From: Paenibacillus_AQ nitricinens
GTDB taxonomy: Bacteria; Bacillota; Bacilli; Paenibacillales; Paenibacillaceae
Reading direction: 5' to 3'
DNA: 64,000 nucleotides
Assembly: GCF_052056485.1 (NCBI RefSeq)
Contig: NZ_CP183948.1
Location: forward strand, 6,634,001 to 6,698,000
Below the pieces are notes generated by a model, which did not search any database, was not told the origin of the DNA, and worked only from the letters and a program-made list of their open reading frames with translations. The stretch's first letter is position 1. The number at the start of each line of letters is the position of its first letter. Shown in pieces: positions 16,087 through 24,728 of this stretch. Both the position numbers and the translations under genes were made by a program.

Positions 16087-17763
16087 CTATATCGTAAATA
16101 TCCCAACTTCTAACTTTAAAAATACAGATAACTCGCTGAGTTCTCTAAGTCTGGTCGTCATCTCATCGATAGTCGCAAGTTGCTCCTCCGTGGAAGCCGC
16201 TACTTCCTGTGAGGAAGATGCCGACTGATCAATGAGCTGCGAAGATTGCACTAGCGCCTTCAATGATTCATGTGACATGGTAGATAACTCACCAAATATG
16301 CCTTGAATGCGCAGCGTGCTTTGGGTCGTTAGATCAACCTTCTGTACGATCTCCTCTAGGGATTGTTGCCCTTGTAATACTAAGTCATTCTGTTGATTGA
16401 CCACTTGTTGACTTGATTCCATCGTTTTGACCGCTGCATTCGTATCCGCTTGAATCGCGCCAACAAGCTTGGCAATCTGCTCGGCTGCTCTTTCGGAACC
16501 TTCAGCAAGCTTACGGATCTCTCCTGCAACTACTGCAAAACCTTTCCCTTGCTCTCCAGCGCGGGCCGCTTCAATGGCTGCATTAAGCGCGAGTAGATTC
16601 GTCTGACTGGCTAATTCGGAAATCACGAGAATAATCTCACCGATTTGGCTGGATCGGTTGTTCAGCTGTGCAATGGTTTCTGTTGAGTTTTCAATGGAAC
16701 TAACCATAGTTTCCAAATGATCTACAGATGCCTGGTTTGCACGCTGGCCAGTTTGCACGGCTTTTATTAAATGATTGGAATCGTGAACTGTATTTACCGT
16801 CTCCTGCATAATTTCCTCGGAGATTTCAACTGTCCGTTCCATCATCGTGAGTACTTGCCGCACATGTTCTGCTTGCTCCGTCGACCTCACAGCCATATCC
16901 GTAATAATCGTTGTGATTTGCTTGGATGTCTCATTTGTCTGCTCTGCTGAAACTTGAAGTATCCCTGCATTTTCATTCAGATGATTGGCCTGTGACGTGA
17001 CATTCCTGACGATGGCCCGAATGTTATCCAGAAACTGATTCATAGAATACGCCAACATCCCAATCTCATCATTTCGCTTCATGTCCAGCTTCTTAGTCAG
17101 ATCGCCTCCGTGTTCAACAAGCTCCATTACATGCTCATTGATTCTGCGAAGCGGTCGTACAATAAGGCGGGTTAAGATAATGAAGAGTAAGACAATAAAA
17201 ATAATCAGAGCGATAACAAAACCGCTTATAATTAAATATTGGTTATCCATCATAGGCTCCAAAATCTGTTTTACAGGCATCACCAGCACTAACTTATAAT
17301 CTGTATCGCCGATTCTTGTAAAGGCATAGACATTCTTCGAGTTCTCCGTACCACTAGTTCCCGTAGATTGTGCTATGACCTGACCGACTTTTTGCAGCTG
17401 TATGTCCGGTTCATCAGATATAGCTTTGCCTATAACGTGCTTAGGGTTCTGGCTTGCTACATATCGACCAGCTTTATCTATGACAAAATAATAACCTGCA
17501 TCCTCCCTCATTCCAGCCAAGCTCTTCTCGAAATCATTCGAGAATCGACTATTTAGTTTAGTAGAAGTAAGCTCCACCTTATAGTTAAGCTTTTGTTCAA
17601 CTTCATGACTGAGAATTTCATTAAACTTAGAAAATGTATACATACATAGACCTGCAAAAATCAACACCATGTATACTACAGCAACGGTCATAACGATAGT
17701 TCGAACGGTTTTCTTTTTCAATGTCGGATTTCCCTTCCAATCTAGTGACATCATGTCATCCAT
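16087..17763 (-). CDS. Methyl-accepting chemotaxis protein
   Basis: The 558-residue chemoreceptor has a transmembrane helix at about 20-45, a small periplasmic-side sensor resembling single-CACHE (AGYYFVIDKAGRYVASQNPKHVIGK), a second helix at about 180-203, HAMP (about 204-256) and a long coiled-coil signalling domain. The signalling domain carries the conserved hairpin tip ISELASQTNLLALNAAIEAARAGEQGKGFAVVAGEIRKLAE, which binds CheA/CheW. The ligand is unknown. It begins 2 bp after the polysaccharide deacetylase stop and has no strong ribosome binding site (a nearby ATG at 17754 is an alternative), so it is probably translationally coupled to that gene. Confidence 0.93.
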   Translation of the reverse strand: MDDMMSLDWKGNPTLKKKTVRTIVMTVAVVYMVLIFAGLCMYTFSKFNEILSHEVEQKLNYKVELTSTKLNSRFSNDFEKSLAGMREDAGYYFVIDKAGRYVASQNPKHVIGKAISDEPDIQLQKVGQVIAQSTGTSGTENSKNVYAFTRIGDTDYKLVLVMPVKQILEPMMDNQYLIISGFVIALIIFIVLLFIILTRLIVRPLRRINEHVMELVEHGGDLTKKLDMKRNDEIGMLAYSMNQFLDNIRAIVRNVTSQANHLNENAGILQVSAEQTNETSKQITTIITDMAVRSTEQAEHVRQVLTMMERTVEISEEIMQETVNTVHDSNHLIKAVQTGQRANQASVDHLETMVSSIENSTETIAQLNNRSSQIGEIILVISELASQTNLLALNAAIEAARAGEQGKGFAVVAGEIRKLAEGSERAAEQIAKLVGAIQADTNAAVKTMESSQQVVNQQNDLVLQGQQSLEEIVQKVDLTTQSTLRIQGIFGELSTMSHESLKALVQSSQLIDQSASSSQEVAASTEEQLATIDEMTTRLRELSELSVFLKLEVGIFTI

Positions 17764-17765
17764 AG

Positions 17766-18530
17766 CTACAGATTAATCTGACCGTGATGGTTGACTCTGG
17801 ATCTAGCTTCTCCAATACGACTAGCTTCCTTGTTGAGCAGCTCATCCACCCGCAGGCCCTTTAACCCCCTTCTAGGAATCTCCTTTAAGACCTCTTCCAG
17901 TCCTGTGATCATGTTCAATGGCGCTTCTTCATCTGCCCAAGGCGTATCTCCACTGTCGTGAAGAACGATGATGGAGCCTGGTTTAATTTTTTTTAATAAG
18001 GCATGCTTTAATTGCTCTGCACTAACTGACGCTTTCCAGTCTCCGACCATAACAGACCACAACACGATCTGATAAGACTTCCTTATTAAAAAGAGATCCC
18101 CTAGATTCACAAGACCCCAGGGTGGCCGGTAAAAAATAGGACGTTCGCCTGTGATTCGTTCCACAATGTCAGCTGTTCGATCTACTTGCTTCCGTCTATT
18201 CGTCCATGGGGAGTAGATCCAGTTAGGCGTATGCGTATAATTATGAATGCCTATCTGATGTCCTTCCCGGTGCATTCGCTCGATTATATCCGGGTATTGC
18301 TCAGCCTTTTTGCCTAATACGAAGAAGGTCGCTTTAACGTCATGCTCATGTAACAAGTCCAGCAGTTCAGGTGTATAACAAGGATCTGGGCCATCATCGA
18401 ACGTAAAAGCAATTTCCTTCACGGCTCCTCCTTCCGTATGAACCCCCCATCCCCAAATGCGGGTAATCACAAAAGGAACGATCATAAAGAGAACAATTAT
18501 ATCTATAGCTAGAATAATGAACGTTAGCAT
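17766..18530 (-). CDS. Membrane-anchored polysaccharide deacetylase
   Basis: The 254-residue protein has an N-terminal transmembrane helix (about 3-24) and a NodB/CE4 domain with catalytic/metal motifs TFDDGPDP (43-50), H96NYTH100, RPPWG (135-139) and a C-terminal LHDSGD. It should act outside the membrane on an N-acetylated glycan such as peptidoglycan or a teichoic-type polymer. Its ATG overlaps the stop of the upstream YkoP-like gene (TGATG), so the two are coupled. The chemoreceptor gene follows after 2 bp. Confidence 0.9.
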   Translation of the reverse strand: MLTFIILAIDIIVLFMIVPFVITRIWGWGVHTEGGAVKEIAFTFDDGPDPCYTPELLDLLHEHDVKATFFVLGKKAEQYPDIIERMHREGHQIGIHNYTHTPNWIYSPWTNRRKQVDRTADIVERITGERPIFYRPPWGLVNLGDLFLIRKSYQIVLWSVMVGDWKASVSAEQLKHALLKKIKPGSIIVLHDSGDTPWADEEAPLNMITGLEEVLKEIPRRGLKGLRVDELLNKEASRIGEARSRVNHHGQINL

Positions 18531-19132
18531 CAGGAAACCGCCTCTTTCCTTCGAGGAGCAAACCGTGCTTTCAAAGACTGCTTACTAAGCACGAGCATCT
18601 TAGGAGACAACTTCTCCGTGCTGTCCTCAACGCGATGTTTCCCCTCAGGATGCAGCATCCGAAGTAAGAACCGAAGATAGATTCCGAACCATCGCCGCTG
18701 CCATTTGGACTTGATAGGATGCTGCTCAAACCCTATGCCATGAATGATCCCGCGGTGAAGTAGCGTAATCCCCGTTAACGCCTGCACTTTGCTAAGTTCT
18801 GGATTGCTATCCAGTTCACGACTAATCTCCTTCATAGCCTCACGAAGCATGCGTGCAGTACGGATACCCGCTCGATCTGCACCAAATGTACGTGTCAGCT
18901 GCACTACCTGACGATTATCCAGATGAAGCTCCCCCACCCAATCACCGGGAAGTATCTGGTGCCCATCTTGGCAGACCACACTTTCCCCGTGATACTTCAC
19001 CACTACCAATTTACATATCCCATATGTGCGCACAGACTGACTGCGAAATTTGGTTATGACAGCAAATATGCTCTCCCACATCATCCAAAGAGATTGCGAG
19101 AATAATTTTATAAATGAAACTGAAGCTACCAT
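18530..19132 (-). CDS. YkoP-like protein of unknown function
   Basis: The 200-residue protein resembles the YkoP family of Bacilli: an N-terminal LWMMWE.IF segment, then YGICKLVVVKYHGESVV..DG..I..GDWVGELHLDNRQV. This last part looks like a small beta domain of unknown function. The C-terminus is basic. I start at the ATG at 19132, 6 nt after GAAGGAAG; a TTG at 19171 would add 13 residues and overlap the previous gene, but has no ribosome binding site. YkoP-like genes are seen beside glycan-modifying genes, and here it is coupled to a polysaccharide deacetylase. Confidence 0.7.
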   Translation of the reverse strand: MVASVSFIKLFSQSLWMMWESIFAVITKFRSQSVRTYGICKLVVVKYHGESVVCQDGHQILPGDWVGELHLDNRQVVQLTRTFGADRAGIRTARMLREAMKEISRELDSNPELSKVQALTGITLLHRGIIHGIGFEQHPIKSKWQRRWFGIYLRFLLRMLHPEGKHRVEDSTEKLSPKMLVLSKQSLKARFAPRRKEAVS

Positions 19133-19157
19133 TATTCTTCCTTCTTCCCGTTTAAGT

Positions 19158-19754
19158 TTATCTTCTAGCAAAATCTTTTACTAAACGCCGCGTATACCTG
19201 CCGATCATCTTTACCAGACTGTTTCCAAGATAAGCACCTATCCATAGAAATAACGCACCTAACAGCATGAAAAAAAGTGAGATGCTCAGCGTATTATTTT
19301 CAATCCCGAATACCGATATAGAAGAGATGCCGAGTAAGTACAAGACAGGTGCGAACAAAAGAATAATAGGAGCCAAGTAAAAAAGGGTTGCACATATTAG
19401 ACTGAGCATTCCGATAATACCCTGCAGCATCAGTCCTATAATCGCTCTCCAGTTATGTTCATTTAGAAACTCTGCCCTAACCCTTTCCCACATGCTTCCT
19501 TCTTCTTGAGATCGGGTTGGAAGCGTGCGAACGGAGATATCCGTATAGATTTTCGTTCGAATTCGCTCATGCTGTAAAAAGGTTTCGGTAGAACGCAAAA
19601 CATAATAAAGGATCGGAATCCCTACTATGGTGAAGGACATTGCAACTCCAAAGGTGATGCCTACCAAATAGAAGCAAAGGTAAAACAGCCCTGTGGCAAA
19701 AGTAATTAATAAGAAACAGAAATTCCTCACATGTTTCCGGATCATTTGATTCAT
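19158..19754 (-). CDS. Stand-alone membrane 'sensor' domain protein
   Basis: The 198-residue protein has four predicted transmembrane helices in two pairs (about 10-50 and 100-180), separated by a cytoplasmic loop (ISVRTLPTRSQEEGSMWERVRAEF). This matches the 'putative sensor' domain that is usually fused to the N-terminus of DesK/NarL-type histidine kinases in Gram-positives. Here it is a separate gene heading the operon with the YkoP-like, deacetylase and chemoreceptor genes. A kinase of the matching class is encoded next door (19952-21739) behind a terminator. Whether they interact is inference. Confidence 0.7.
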   Translation of the reverse strand: MNQMIRKHVRNFCFLLITFATGLFYLCFYLVGITFGVAMSFTIVGIPILYYVLRSTETFLQHERIRTKIYTDISVRTLPTRSQEEGSMWERVRAEFLNEHNWRAIIGLMLQGIIGMLSLICATLFYLAPIILLFAPVLYLLGISSISVFGIENNTLSISLFFMLLGALFLWIGAYLGNSLVKMIGRYTRRLVKDFARR

Positions 19755-19865
19755 CTTCTTCTCTCCCTCTCTGCAATAAAAATTTGTTCATCTAAGCAAC
19801 TCCCATGCTAGCGCTTCTGATGTAAAATCGACCAGTGCCGTAATGTCATATGACAGTTTTTCATA

Positions 19866-19920
19866 CAAAAAAAGCACCCTATTGCCTACTCCCGTAAGGG
19901 AATATAGACAACAAGGTGCT
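19866..19920 (-). terminator. Intrinsic terminator of the kinase-regulator fusion gene
   Basis: On the minus strand AGCACCTTGTTG pairs with CAATAGGGTGCT across an internal smaller hairpin (CTCCC/GGGAG), followed by a seven-T run. It ends the minus-strand fusion gene and separates it from the sensor-protein operon. Confidence 0.75.
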
Positions 19921-19951
19921 CGCGCTTCAATTTCAGATCATTCGGTTTTAG

Positions 19952-21739
19952 TTATTCCAAAGTACCAAAGGCTTTCTCAACAGCCTCTTCGCGATTCCGT
20001 ACACCTAGCTTAGCATAGATGGTAGAAGCGTAATTTCTCACCGTGCCATCGGACAAATACAATTTAGCTGCAATAGACTTATAACGCATGCCCTTTGACA
20101 GGCATTCTAGAATTTCCAGCTCGCGCGGGGTCAGCCCATACTCATTACTCTGCTCAGTCTGCGCTTCAGATGTTGGATGCATCTCATAATGATCAATTAA
20201 TACATTCGTAATAGCTGGTGTTATCATCTTCACACCCCGATGTACGAGACGTATCCCTTCGAATAGCTCCTGCGGTTCAGTAGACTTTAACAAGTAGCCA
20301 TCTGCCCCGTTTTGCAGTGCTTCGACTGCCAAATCTGTTTCTTGAAAAGTAGTCAGGATCAGCACGCGTACCCCTGGCCACTTTTGCTTAATAAGCTTCG
20401 TTGCTTCCGCACCGTCCATGTCTGGCATATTTAAGTCCATTAGCACCACGTGAGGTTGATCCTGTTCGCAGAAGCTTACTGCTTGCTCACCATTCTCTGC
20501 TAAACCTATGATCTCAAAATCGGGTTCCTGCTCTAAAATAATTCGCAGACTATCCCGGATATAAGGCTGATCATCTACCAGTAGTAAGCGGACCGTTTCC
20601 TCCTGTATCTCTTCAAGCCTCGGCAAACTACAGGTCACTAAGGTCCCTTCTCCTAACTTTGAATAAACATACACTTGCCCTTGCAAGTTAGAAGCTCGTT
20701 CCTTCATCGCGTTCAGACCAAACCCTGCTGTTAAATCCTCTGCGCCTAATCCATTATCCTGCACATCCAGCCGGATCAACTTCTCTTCGTAATGGAGACT
20801 AATGACAATTTCACTGGCTTGACCATGGCGTACAGCGTTGGTTATTGACTCTTGCAGACATCTGTATAATGTCATTTGAGCCTGCTTGGATACTGTGTAG
20901 GCCTCTCCGAACGTTCTTAGGCGAATCTTAACCTTAGAGAAGGTTTGAAAATCATCCACTAATTTCTGCAGAGACTGTATAAGCGTCAACGAATCCTGCG
21001 AAGAACCCACTTGGTGCAAATATCTCCGAACGTCATCTAGGCCATGGCGAGTTAGTTTTAACAAGGCATCTATCTTTTGCGCCCCGTCCGAAGTGTTCAC
21101 CTCCGTACGTAAAGTCTCTAGCCCCATAAGAATGGATGTATAAGAATGCCCCACCGTATCATGCAGATCTTTGGACAACCGATCTCGTTCTTCCAGAAGT
21201 GTCATACGCTCGACTTGTGAGATATACTGCTCCAAGACCGCATTCTGATCCTTAATGATTCCGCTCTGCTTGTGATTGACCATCAGTAAATGAAAGGCGA
21301 AGCCAAGCGTATACACCAAGCCAATATTCAAGATCATCGATACAGCATCCACTTGCTGTGACAACCTAGACAACAGAATTGGAATCAAAATAACCGTAAT
21401 CGGTGCTGACCAACGATAAGACTTCTGTGCACTATTGCTAGCAATCATAAAGGCAGTAGGTAAAAAAGTTACATAGGATTCAGGAAATAGCGCAGCCAAA
21501 TATAAACATAGACCACCCGAAAGAAGGATCTCCGCAATCAGATAATATTTATAATGCAGCTGCAAACAGAACCAAGGCACTGAAAAAGCGATCAAGCCCC
21601 AAACAAACGCGATCCAAAAAGGAATCGTAAAATTGTCCGAAAGATAACACATGGTAATCAATAAAGAAGTAGAAAAACAAATCCGAAACAGGAGGACGAG
21701 CCAATCGTACCAGAACCACTGTTTGACCAGATTAAACAA
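19952..21739 (-). CDS. Histidine kinase fused to NarL/LuxR response regulator
   Basis: This single 595-residue protein contains a whole two-component system. Residues 1-155 hold about five to six transmembrane helices. A HisKA_3 dimerisation domain has phospho-acceptor His193 (LEERDRLSKDLHDTVGHSY), and HATPase_c spans about 288-373 (LQESITNAVRHG, VQDNGLG). A receiver domain (about 383-500) has Asp435 (LMDLNMPDMDG), and a LuxR-type HTH lies at about 535-592 (LTPRELEILECLSKGMRYKSIAAKL). Normally kinase and regulator are separate, often overlapping, genes. Here they are joined by a short EEIQEETVR linker, so the DNA-binding domain would be membrane-tethered unless the protein is processed. A lost stop codon or sequencing frameshift is the alternative. 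Confidence 0.9.
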   Translation of the reverse strand: MFNLVKQWFWYDWLVLLFRICFSTSLLITMCYLSDNFTIPFWIAFVWGLIAFSVPWFCLQLHYKYYLIAEILLSGGLCLYLAALFPESYVTFLPTAFMIASNSAQKSYRWSAPITVILIPILLSRLSQQVDAVSMILNIGLVYTLGFAFHLLMVNHKQSGIIKDQNAVLEQYISQVERMTLLEERDRLSKDLHDTVGHSYTSILMGLETLRTEVNTSDGAQKIDALLKLTRHGLDDVRRYLHQVGSSQDSLTLIQSLQKLVDDFQTFSKVKIRLRTFGEAYTVSKQAQMTLYRCLQESITNAVRHGQASEIVISLHYEEKLIRLDVQDNGLGAEDLTAGFGLNAMKERASNLQGQVYVYSKLGEGTLVTCSLPRLEEIQEETVRLLLVDDQPYIRDSLRIILEQEPDFEIIGLAENGEQAVSFCEQDQPHVVLMDLNMPDMDGAEATKLIKQKWPGVRVLILTTFQETDLAVEALQNGADGYLLKSTEPQELFEGIRLVHRGVKMITPAITNVLIDHYEMHPTSEAQTEQSNEYGLTPRELEILECLSKGMRYKSIAAKLYLSDGTVRNYASTIYAKLGVRNREEAVEKAFGTLE

Positions 21740-21959
21740 GACATTGCCCCCTATATACTGTGCTGACTTGACCTTTATTATAGTGTAACCCCCTGGGACC
21801 TTACTAGTTACAAAAGGTCATGAGTTGGAATGACATTTATGCTGATGCTACAAATTCCATAGAGGTCACTATCGACGTCTCTGAGATTCTAAACAAAACA
21901 ATGTCACAAATCAACGACTTGAAATTGTTATATAAACGAAAAGCAAAGGAGGTGATCGC

Positions 21960-22541
21960 TTGGAAGAAGCTAGACCTAGTGGCGCTGCTACAGAGCAAAT
22001 AGAGGCCGCTGTTTCACTGGTTAAGTCGGGAAATCATGAGGCTTATACATCTATCATCCACAGATTTGAAAAACCCATGTACATCTATTGCTATCATCTG
22101 CTCAAAAACCGGGAAGAAGCTCAAGATGCCGTTCAAGAAATATTCATCAAAGCTTATCAAGATATTCACCGTTATGAGCCTACTGTCTCCTTCTCTGCAT
22201 GGTTGTACAAGCTTGCCTATCATCACAGCCTAAACCTGCTAAAGAAACAGCATCGAAGGTTAAAGATTGTATCGTACTTCAAACAACAGGAGGAAGCCAC
22301 GGAGCACATTCCAGAGCCGGAATCGCCTTTAACTGAGTTACTGACCTATCTCACTTCAGAGGAAAGGCACATTCTATTGCTGAAAGCAGTGGAGCAATAC
22401 AATTTTGAAGAGATTGGTCAAATCATGGACTGTAAGGCAGCAACCGTACGAAAAAAATATCAGCGCTTGCGCCAGAAGCTCATGGAACAAGCCAATAAAC
22501 AACGAAGGGCAGGCGGATTATTTGCGCAATCCAACGAATGA
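21960..22541 (+). CDS. ECF-type sigma-70 family RNA polymerase sigma factor
   Basis: The 193-residue protein has a sigma-70 region 2 (about 30-95, with YCYHLLKNREEAQDAVQEIFIKAY) and region 4 (about 120-175, EERHILLLKAVEQYNFEEIGQIMDCKAATVRKKYQRLRQKL). There is no region 3, which is the ECF pattern. The start is TTG at 21960, preceded by a near-perfect AAAGGAGGTGATC. The next gene overlaps its 3' end and encodes its probable anti-sigma factor. I do not see an unambiguous ECF autoregulatory promoter in the 220-bp upstream spacer. Confidence 0.92.
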   Translation: MEEARPSGAATEQIEAAVSLVKSGNHEAYTSIIHRFEKPMYIYCYHLLKNREEAQDAVQEIFIKAYQDIHRYEPTVSFSAWLYKLAYHHSLNLLKKQHRRLKIVSYFKQQEEATEHIPEPESPLTELLTYLTSEERHILLLKAVEQYNFEEIGQIMDCKAATVRKKYQRLRQKLMEQANKQRRAGGLFAQSNE

Positions 22542-23238
22542 CAGACAAATGGAACAAATTGAAAGCATGATCCGGGAAACCGGGACGCCACAGTATAGCC
22601 TTAGTACACAAATCATGAACCGGATAGGAGAGAATCCCATGAATAAAACCACTAAACGAGGACGTATGTTTAAGAAAACATTAATCGCCGCCACTACAGC
22701 AGCTGCACTTGGTCTAGGGATTATCAGCACTGGCTTTATCTCACCCGCTATGGCAGATACACTGGGACAAATTCCTGTCATAGGCAGTCTGTTCAATAAT
22801 AACGTGGATAATGGGCTGAAGTTGGCTGCAGAGAATGGCCTTATTACCAAGCTCGGCATCAGCGATACCCATGAAGGAGTAACACTGAAAGTCTCTGAGG
22901 CTTACCACGATGGAAGCCGCCTGTCGATTGCCCTTGAACGCGAGGGAGTAACCACGACGGACGATCAGTTAATTGGACACTGGGAAAATCGGGAAAGAGG
23001 TCTTCTGGTGACAGAAGAATTTATCGTTCTGGTGAACGGTGAGCGAAATTTAATGAGCGTGATGCCAATCATCAATTCTGATCATACTGTACAAAAGAAT
23101 GCTGCTCTGGTGGATATAATTCCCGAGGAAGGTGAGCAGCTGCCGGATGAGTTCGAATTAACCCTTCAGGTCAAACTAGCAGGGATTGATGATACTTATG
23201 AAATCCAGGTGCCTGTAAGCAAGGCAGAAGCACAATAA
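22522..23238 (+). CDS. DUF4179 membrane protein, probable anti-sigma factor
   Basis: The protein has a short cytoplasmic N-terminus (NDRQMEQIESMIRETGTPQYSLSTQIMNRIGEN), one transmembrane helix at about 45-70 (LIAATTAAALGLGIISTGF) and an extracytoplasmic DUF4179-like domain. This is the usual layout of anti-sigma partners of ECF factors in Bacilli. I prefer the TTG at 22522, 5 nt after AGGCGG, which overlaps the sigma gene by 20 bp and implies coupling. An ATG at 22549 is the alternative; the longer frame back to 22405 lies inside the sigma gene and is not likely. It would hold the sigma factor at the membrane until a cell-envelope signal is received. Confidence 0.8.
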   Translation: MRNPTNDRQMEQIESMIRETGTPQYSLSTQIMNRIGENPMNKTTKRGRMFKKTLIAATTAAALGLGIISTGFISPAMADTLGQIPVIGSLFNNNVDNGLKLAAENGLITKLGISDTHEGVTLKVSEAYHDGSRLSIALEREGVTTTDDQLIGHWENRERGLLVTEEFIVLVNGERNLMSVMPIINSDHTVQKNAALVDIIPEEGEQLPDEFELTLQVKLAGIDDTYEIQVPVSKAEAQ

Positions 23239-23257
23239 ATTTCAAAGAAAAATGTAG

Positions 23258-23294
23258 CCCTTTCCGCTGAACAAACCGCAGAAGGGGTTTTTCT
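23258..23294 (+). terminator. Intrinsic terminator of the sigma/anti-sigma operon
   Basis: A ten-pair stem with one mismatch (23258-23267 with 23278-23287) is followed by a T-run. It lies 20 bp after the DUF4179 stop. Confidence 0.8.
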
Positions 23295-23496
23295 TTGTCT
23301 ATATCGCTTGAATCGCTCGATGACCTCTAAACAACTATTTTTTTATATGATGGCCGGCATTGTATGATAGTACATATTAACGCAATACTCATTTCTTTGG
23401 TTCGTTATGAATAATCTGCTTTTTTATATGAATCATAAGCCGTACACCAAATCGTCGTATAATTAAGTCCAATTTACACCATAATGTACTAGAATT

Positions 23497-23574
23497 TTGA
23501 CTTCTTGTTCGGAATGCTGTACATTACAAAGTGGACGAACAATAATCAAAACAAATACTATAATGTTCGCATTT
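23497..23574 (+). promoter_or_regulatory. guaC promoter with three PurR-box-like sites
   Basis: TTGACT (23497-23502) and TACATT (23520-23525) form a 17-bp-spaced promoter. Three PurBox cores (CGAAC or its complement) lie at 23507-23512 (GTTCGG, inside the promoter spacer), 23536-23540 (CGAAC) and 23565-23569 (GTTCG). The last two face each other with an 18-bp gap, close to the arrangement of known PurR operators. Spacing is regular, about 28-29 bp. The rest of 23239-23496 holds the upstream terminator and AT-rich sequence with no gene. Confidence 0.55.
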
Positions 23575-23587
23575 AGAGGTGTATATA

Positions 23588-24571
23588 ATGAAAAAAGTAT
23601 TCGATTATGAAGATATTCAGTTAATTCCTGCAAAATGTATCGTAAATAGCCGTTCTGAGTGTGATACAACAGTCACCTTAGGTGGTCATACTTTTAAATT
23701 ACCTGTGGTACCCGCAAATATGCAAACCATCATAGATGAGAAGATCGCCAGCTTCTTAGCGGAAAACGGCTACTTCTACATTATGCATCGTTTTGAGCCG
23801 GAGAAGCGTACGTCTTTCATCAAAGAAATGCACGCCCGCGGATTAATCGCATCCATTAGTGTCGGAGTCAAAGAAGAAGAATACGATTTTGTTGAACAAT
23901 TAGCTAACGAACAGTTAATTCCGGAATTCATTACGATCGATATTGCACATGGTCATTCCGAAGCTGTCATTCGAATGATTAAACATATTAAACAGTATTT
24001 GCCTGCTAGTTTCGTTATTGCTGGAAACGTGGGAACTCCTGAAGGCGTTAGAGAATTAGAGAACGCTGGGGCCGACGCTACTAAAGTGGGAATTGGACCA
24101 GGGAAAGTATGTATCACGAAGATTAAGACAGGATTCGGAACAGGTGGCTGGCAATTAGCCGCACTACGCTTGTGTGCCAAGGCTGCAAGTAAGCCTATTA
24201 TCGCTGACGGAGGCATTCGGACACACGGGGATATCGCCAAATCCATTAGATTTGGTGCTTCCATGGTCATGATCGGTTCCCTATTTGCCGGGCATGAAGA
24301 ATCTCCTGGTGATACCATCGAGATCGATGGAAAGCTGTATAAAGAGTACTTTGGCTCCGCTTCTGAATACCAAAAAGGTGAAAAGAAGAATGTTGAGGGC
24401 AAAAAAATTGTTGTTGAACACAAAGGTGCTTTAGCAGAAACCTTGAGAGAGATGGAGCAAGATCTTCAGTCCTCGATTTCTTATGCTGGAGGCAATAAAT
24501 TAGAAGCCATTCGTAAAGTCGATTATGTTATCGTTAAGAATTCCATTTTTAATGGTGACAAGGTCTATTAA
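23588..24571 (+). CDS. guaC: GMP reductase
   Basis: The 327-residue TIM-barrel enzyme of the IMPDH/GMPR family converts GMP to IMP with NADPH, releasing ammonia. It shows the phosphate/substrate-binding segments AGNVGTPEGVRELENAGADATKVGIGPG, the catalytic cysteine in GPGKVCITKIKTGFG, and IADGGIRTHGDIAKSIRFGASMVMIGSLFAG. CBS domains are absent, as expected for GMPR rather than IMPDH. I start at the ATG at 23588 (MKKVFDYEDIQLIP), 6 nt after GAGGTG; the GTG at 23579 overlaps that site. It is a single gene with PurR-like boxes upstream and a strong terminator downstream. Confidence 0.95.
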   Translation: MKKVFDYEDIQLIPAKCIVNSRSECDTTVTLGGHTFKLPVVPANMQTIIDEKIASFLAENGYFYIMHRFEPEKRTSFIKEMHARGLIASISVGVKEEEYDFVEQLANEQLIPEFITIDIAHGHSEAVIRMIKHIKQYLPASFVIAGNVGTPEGVRELENAGADATKVGIGPGKVCITKIKTGFGTGGWQLAALRLCAKAASKPIIADGGIRTHGDIAKSIRFGASMVMIGSLFAGHEESPGDTIEIDGKLYKEYFGSASEYQKGEKKNVEGKKIVVEHKGALAETLREMEQDLQSSISYAGGNKLEAIRKVDYVIVKNSIFNGDKVY

Positions 24572-24606
24572 TCTAGAAGAAATATAAGAATTATGTATAT
24601 ATAAAT

Positions 24607-24650
24607 AGGTGAGTAAGGCGACTTAGGTCGTTCTTGCTCACCTTTTTTTA
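24607..24650 (+). terminator. Intrinsic terminator of guaC
   Basis: AGGTGAG pairs with CTCACCT around an inner CGAC/GTCG hairpin, followed by a seven-T run. Confidence 0.88.
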
Positions 24651-24728
24651 GGTTGTTATGATTTCTGCTATACCACTTTGGGGTAATCATCTAATAGGTA
24701 TTAGATTGAATAAGAGAGGATAATCCCT

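Noticed and set aside
21820..22002. A 60-codon ORF ahead of and overlapping the ECF sigma gene
   Set aside because: It has only a weak ribosome binding site and runs through the sigma gene's own strong AAAGGAGGTGATC signal. It is best explained as the sigma leader region.
23339..23432. A 12-base direct repeat TTTTTTATATGA in the guaC upstream spacer
   Set aside because: Two copies in AT-rich DNA about 80 bp apart; too simple to distinguish from chance and not linked to a promoter.
23953..24423. 156-codon ORF antisense to guaC
   Set aside because: Third-position mirror of a highly conserved gene; Pro/Ile/Met-rich with no recognisable domain or ribosome binding site.
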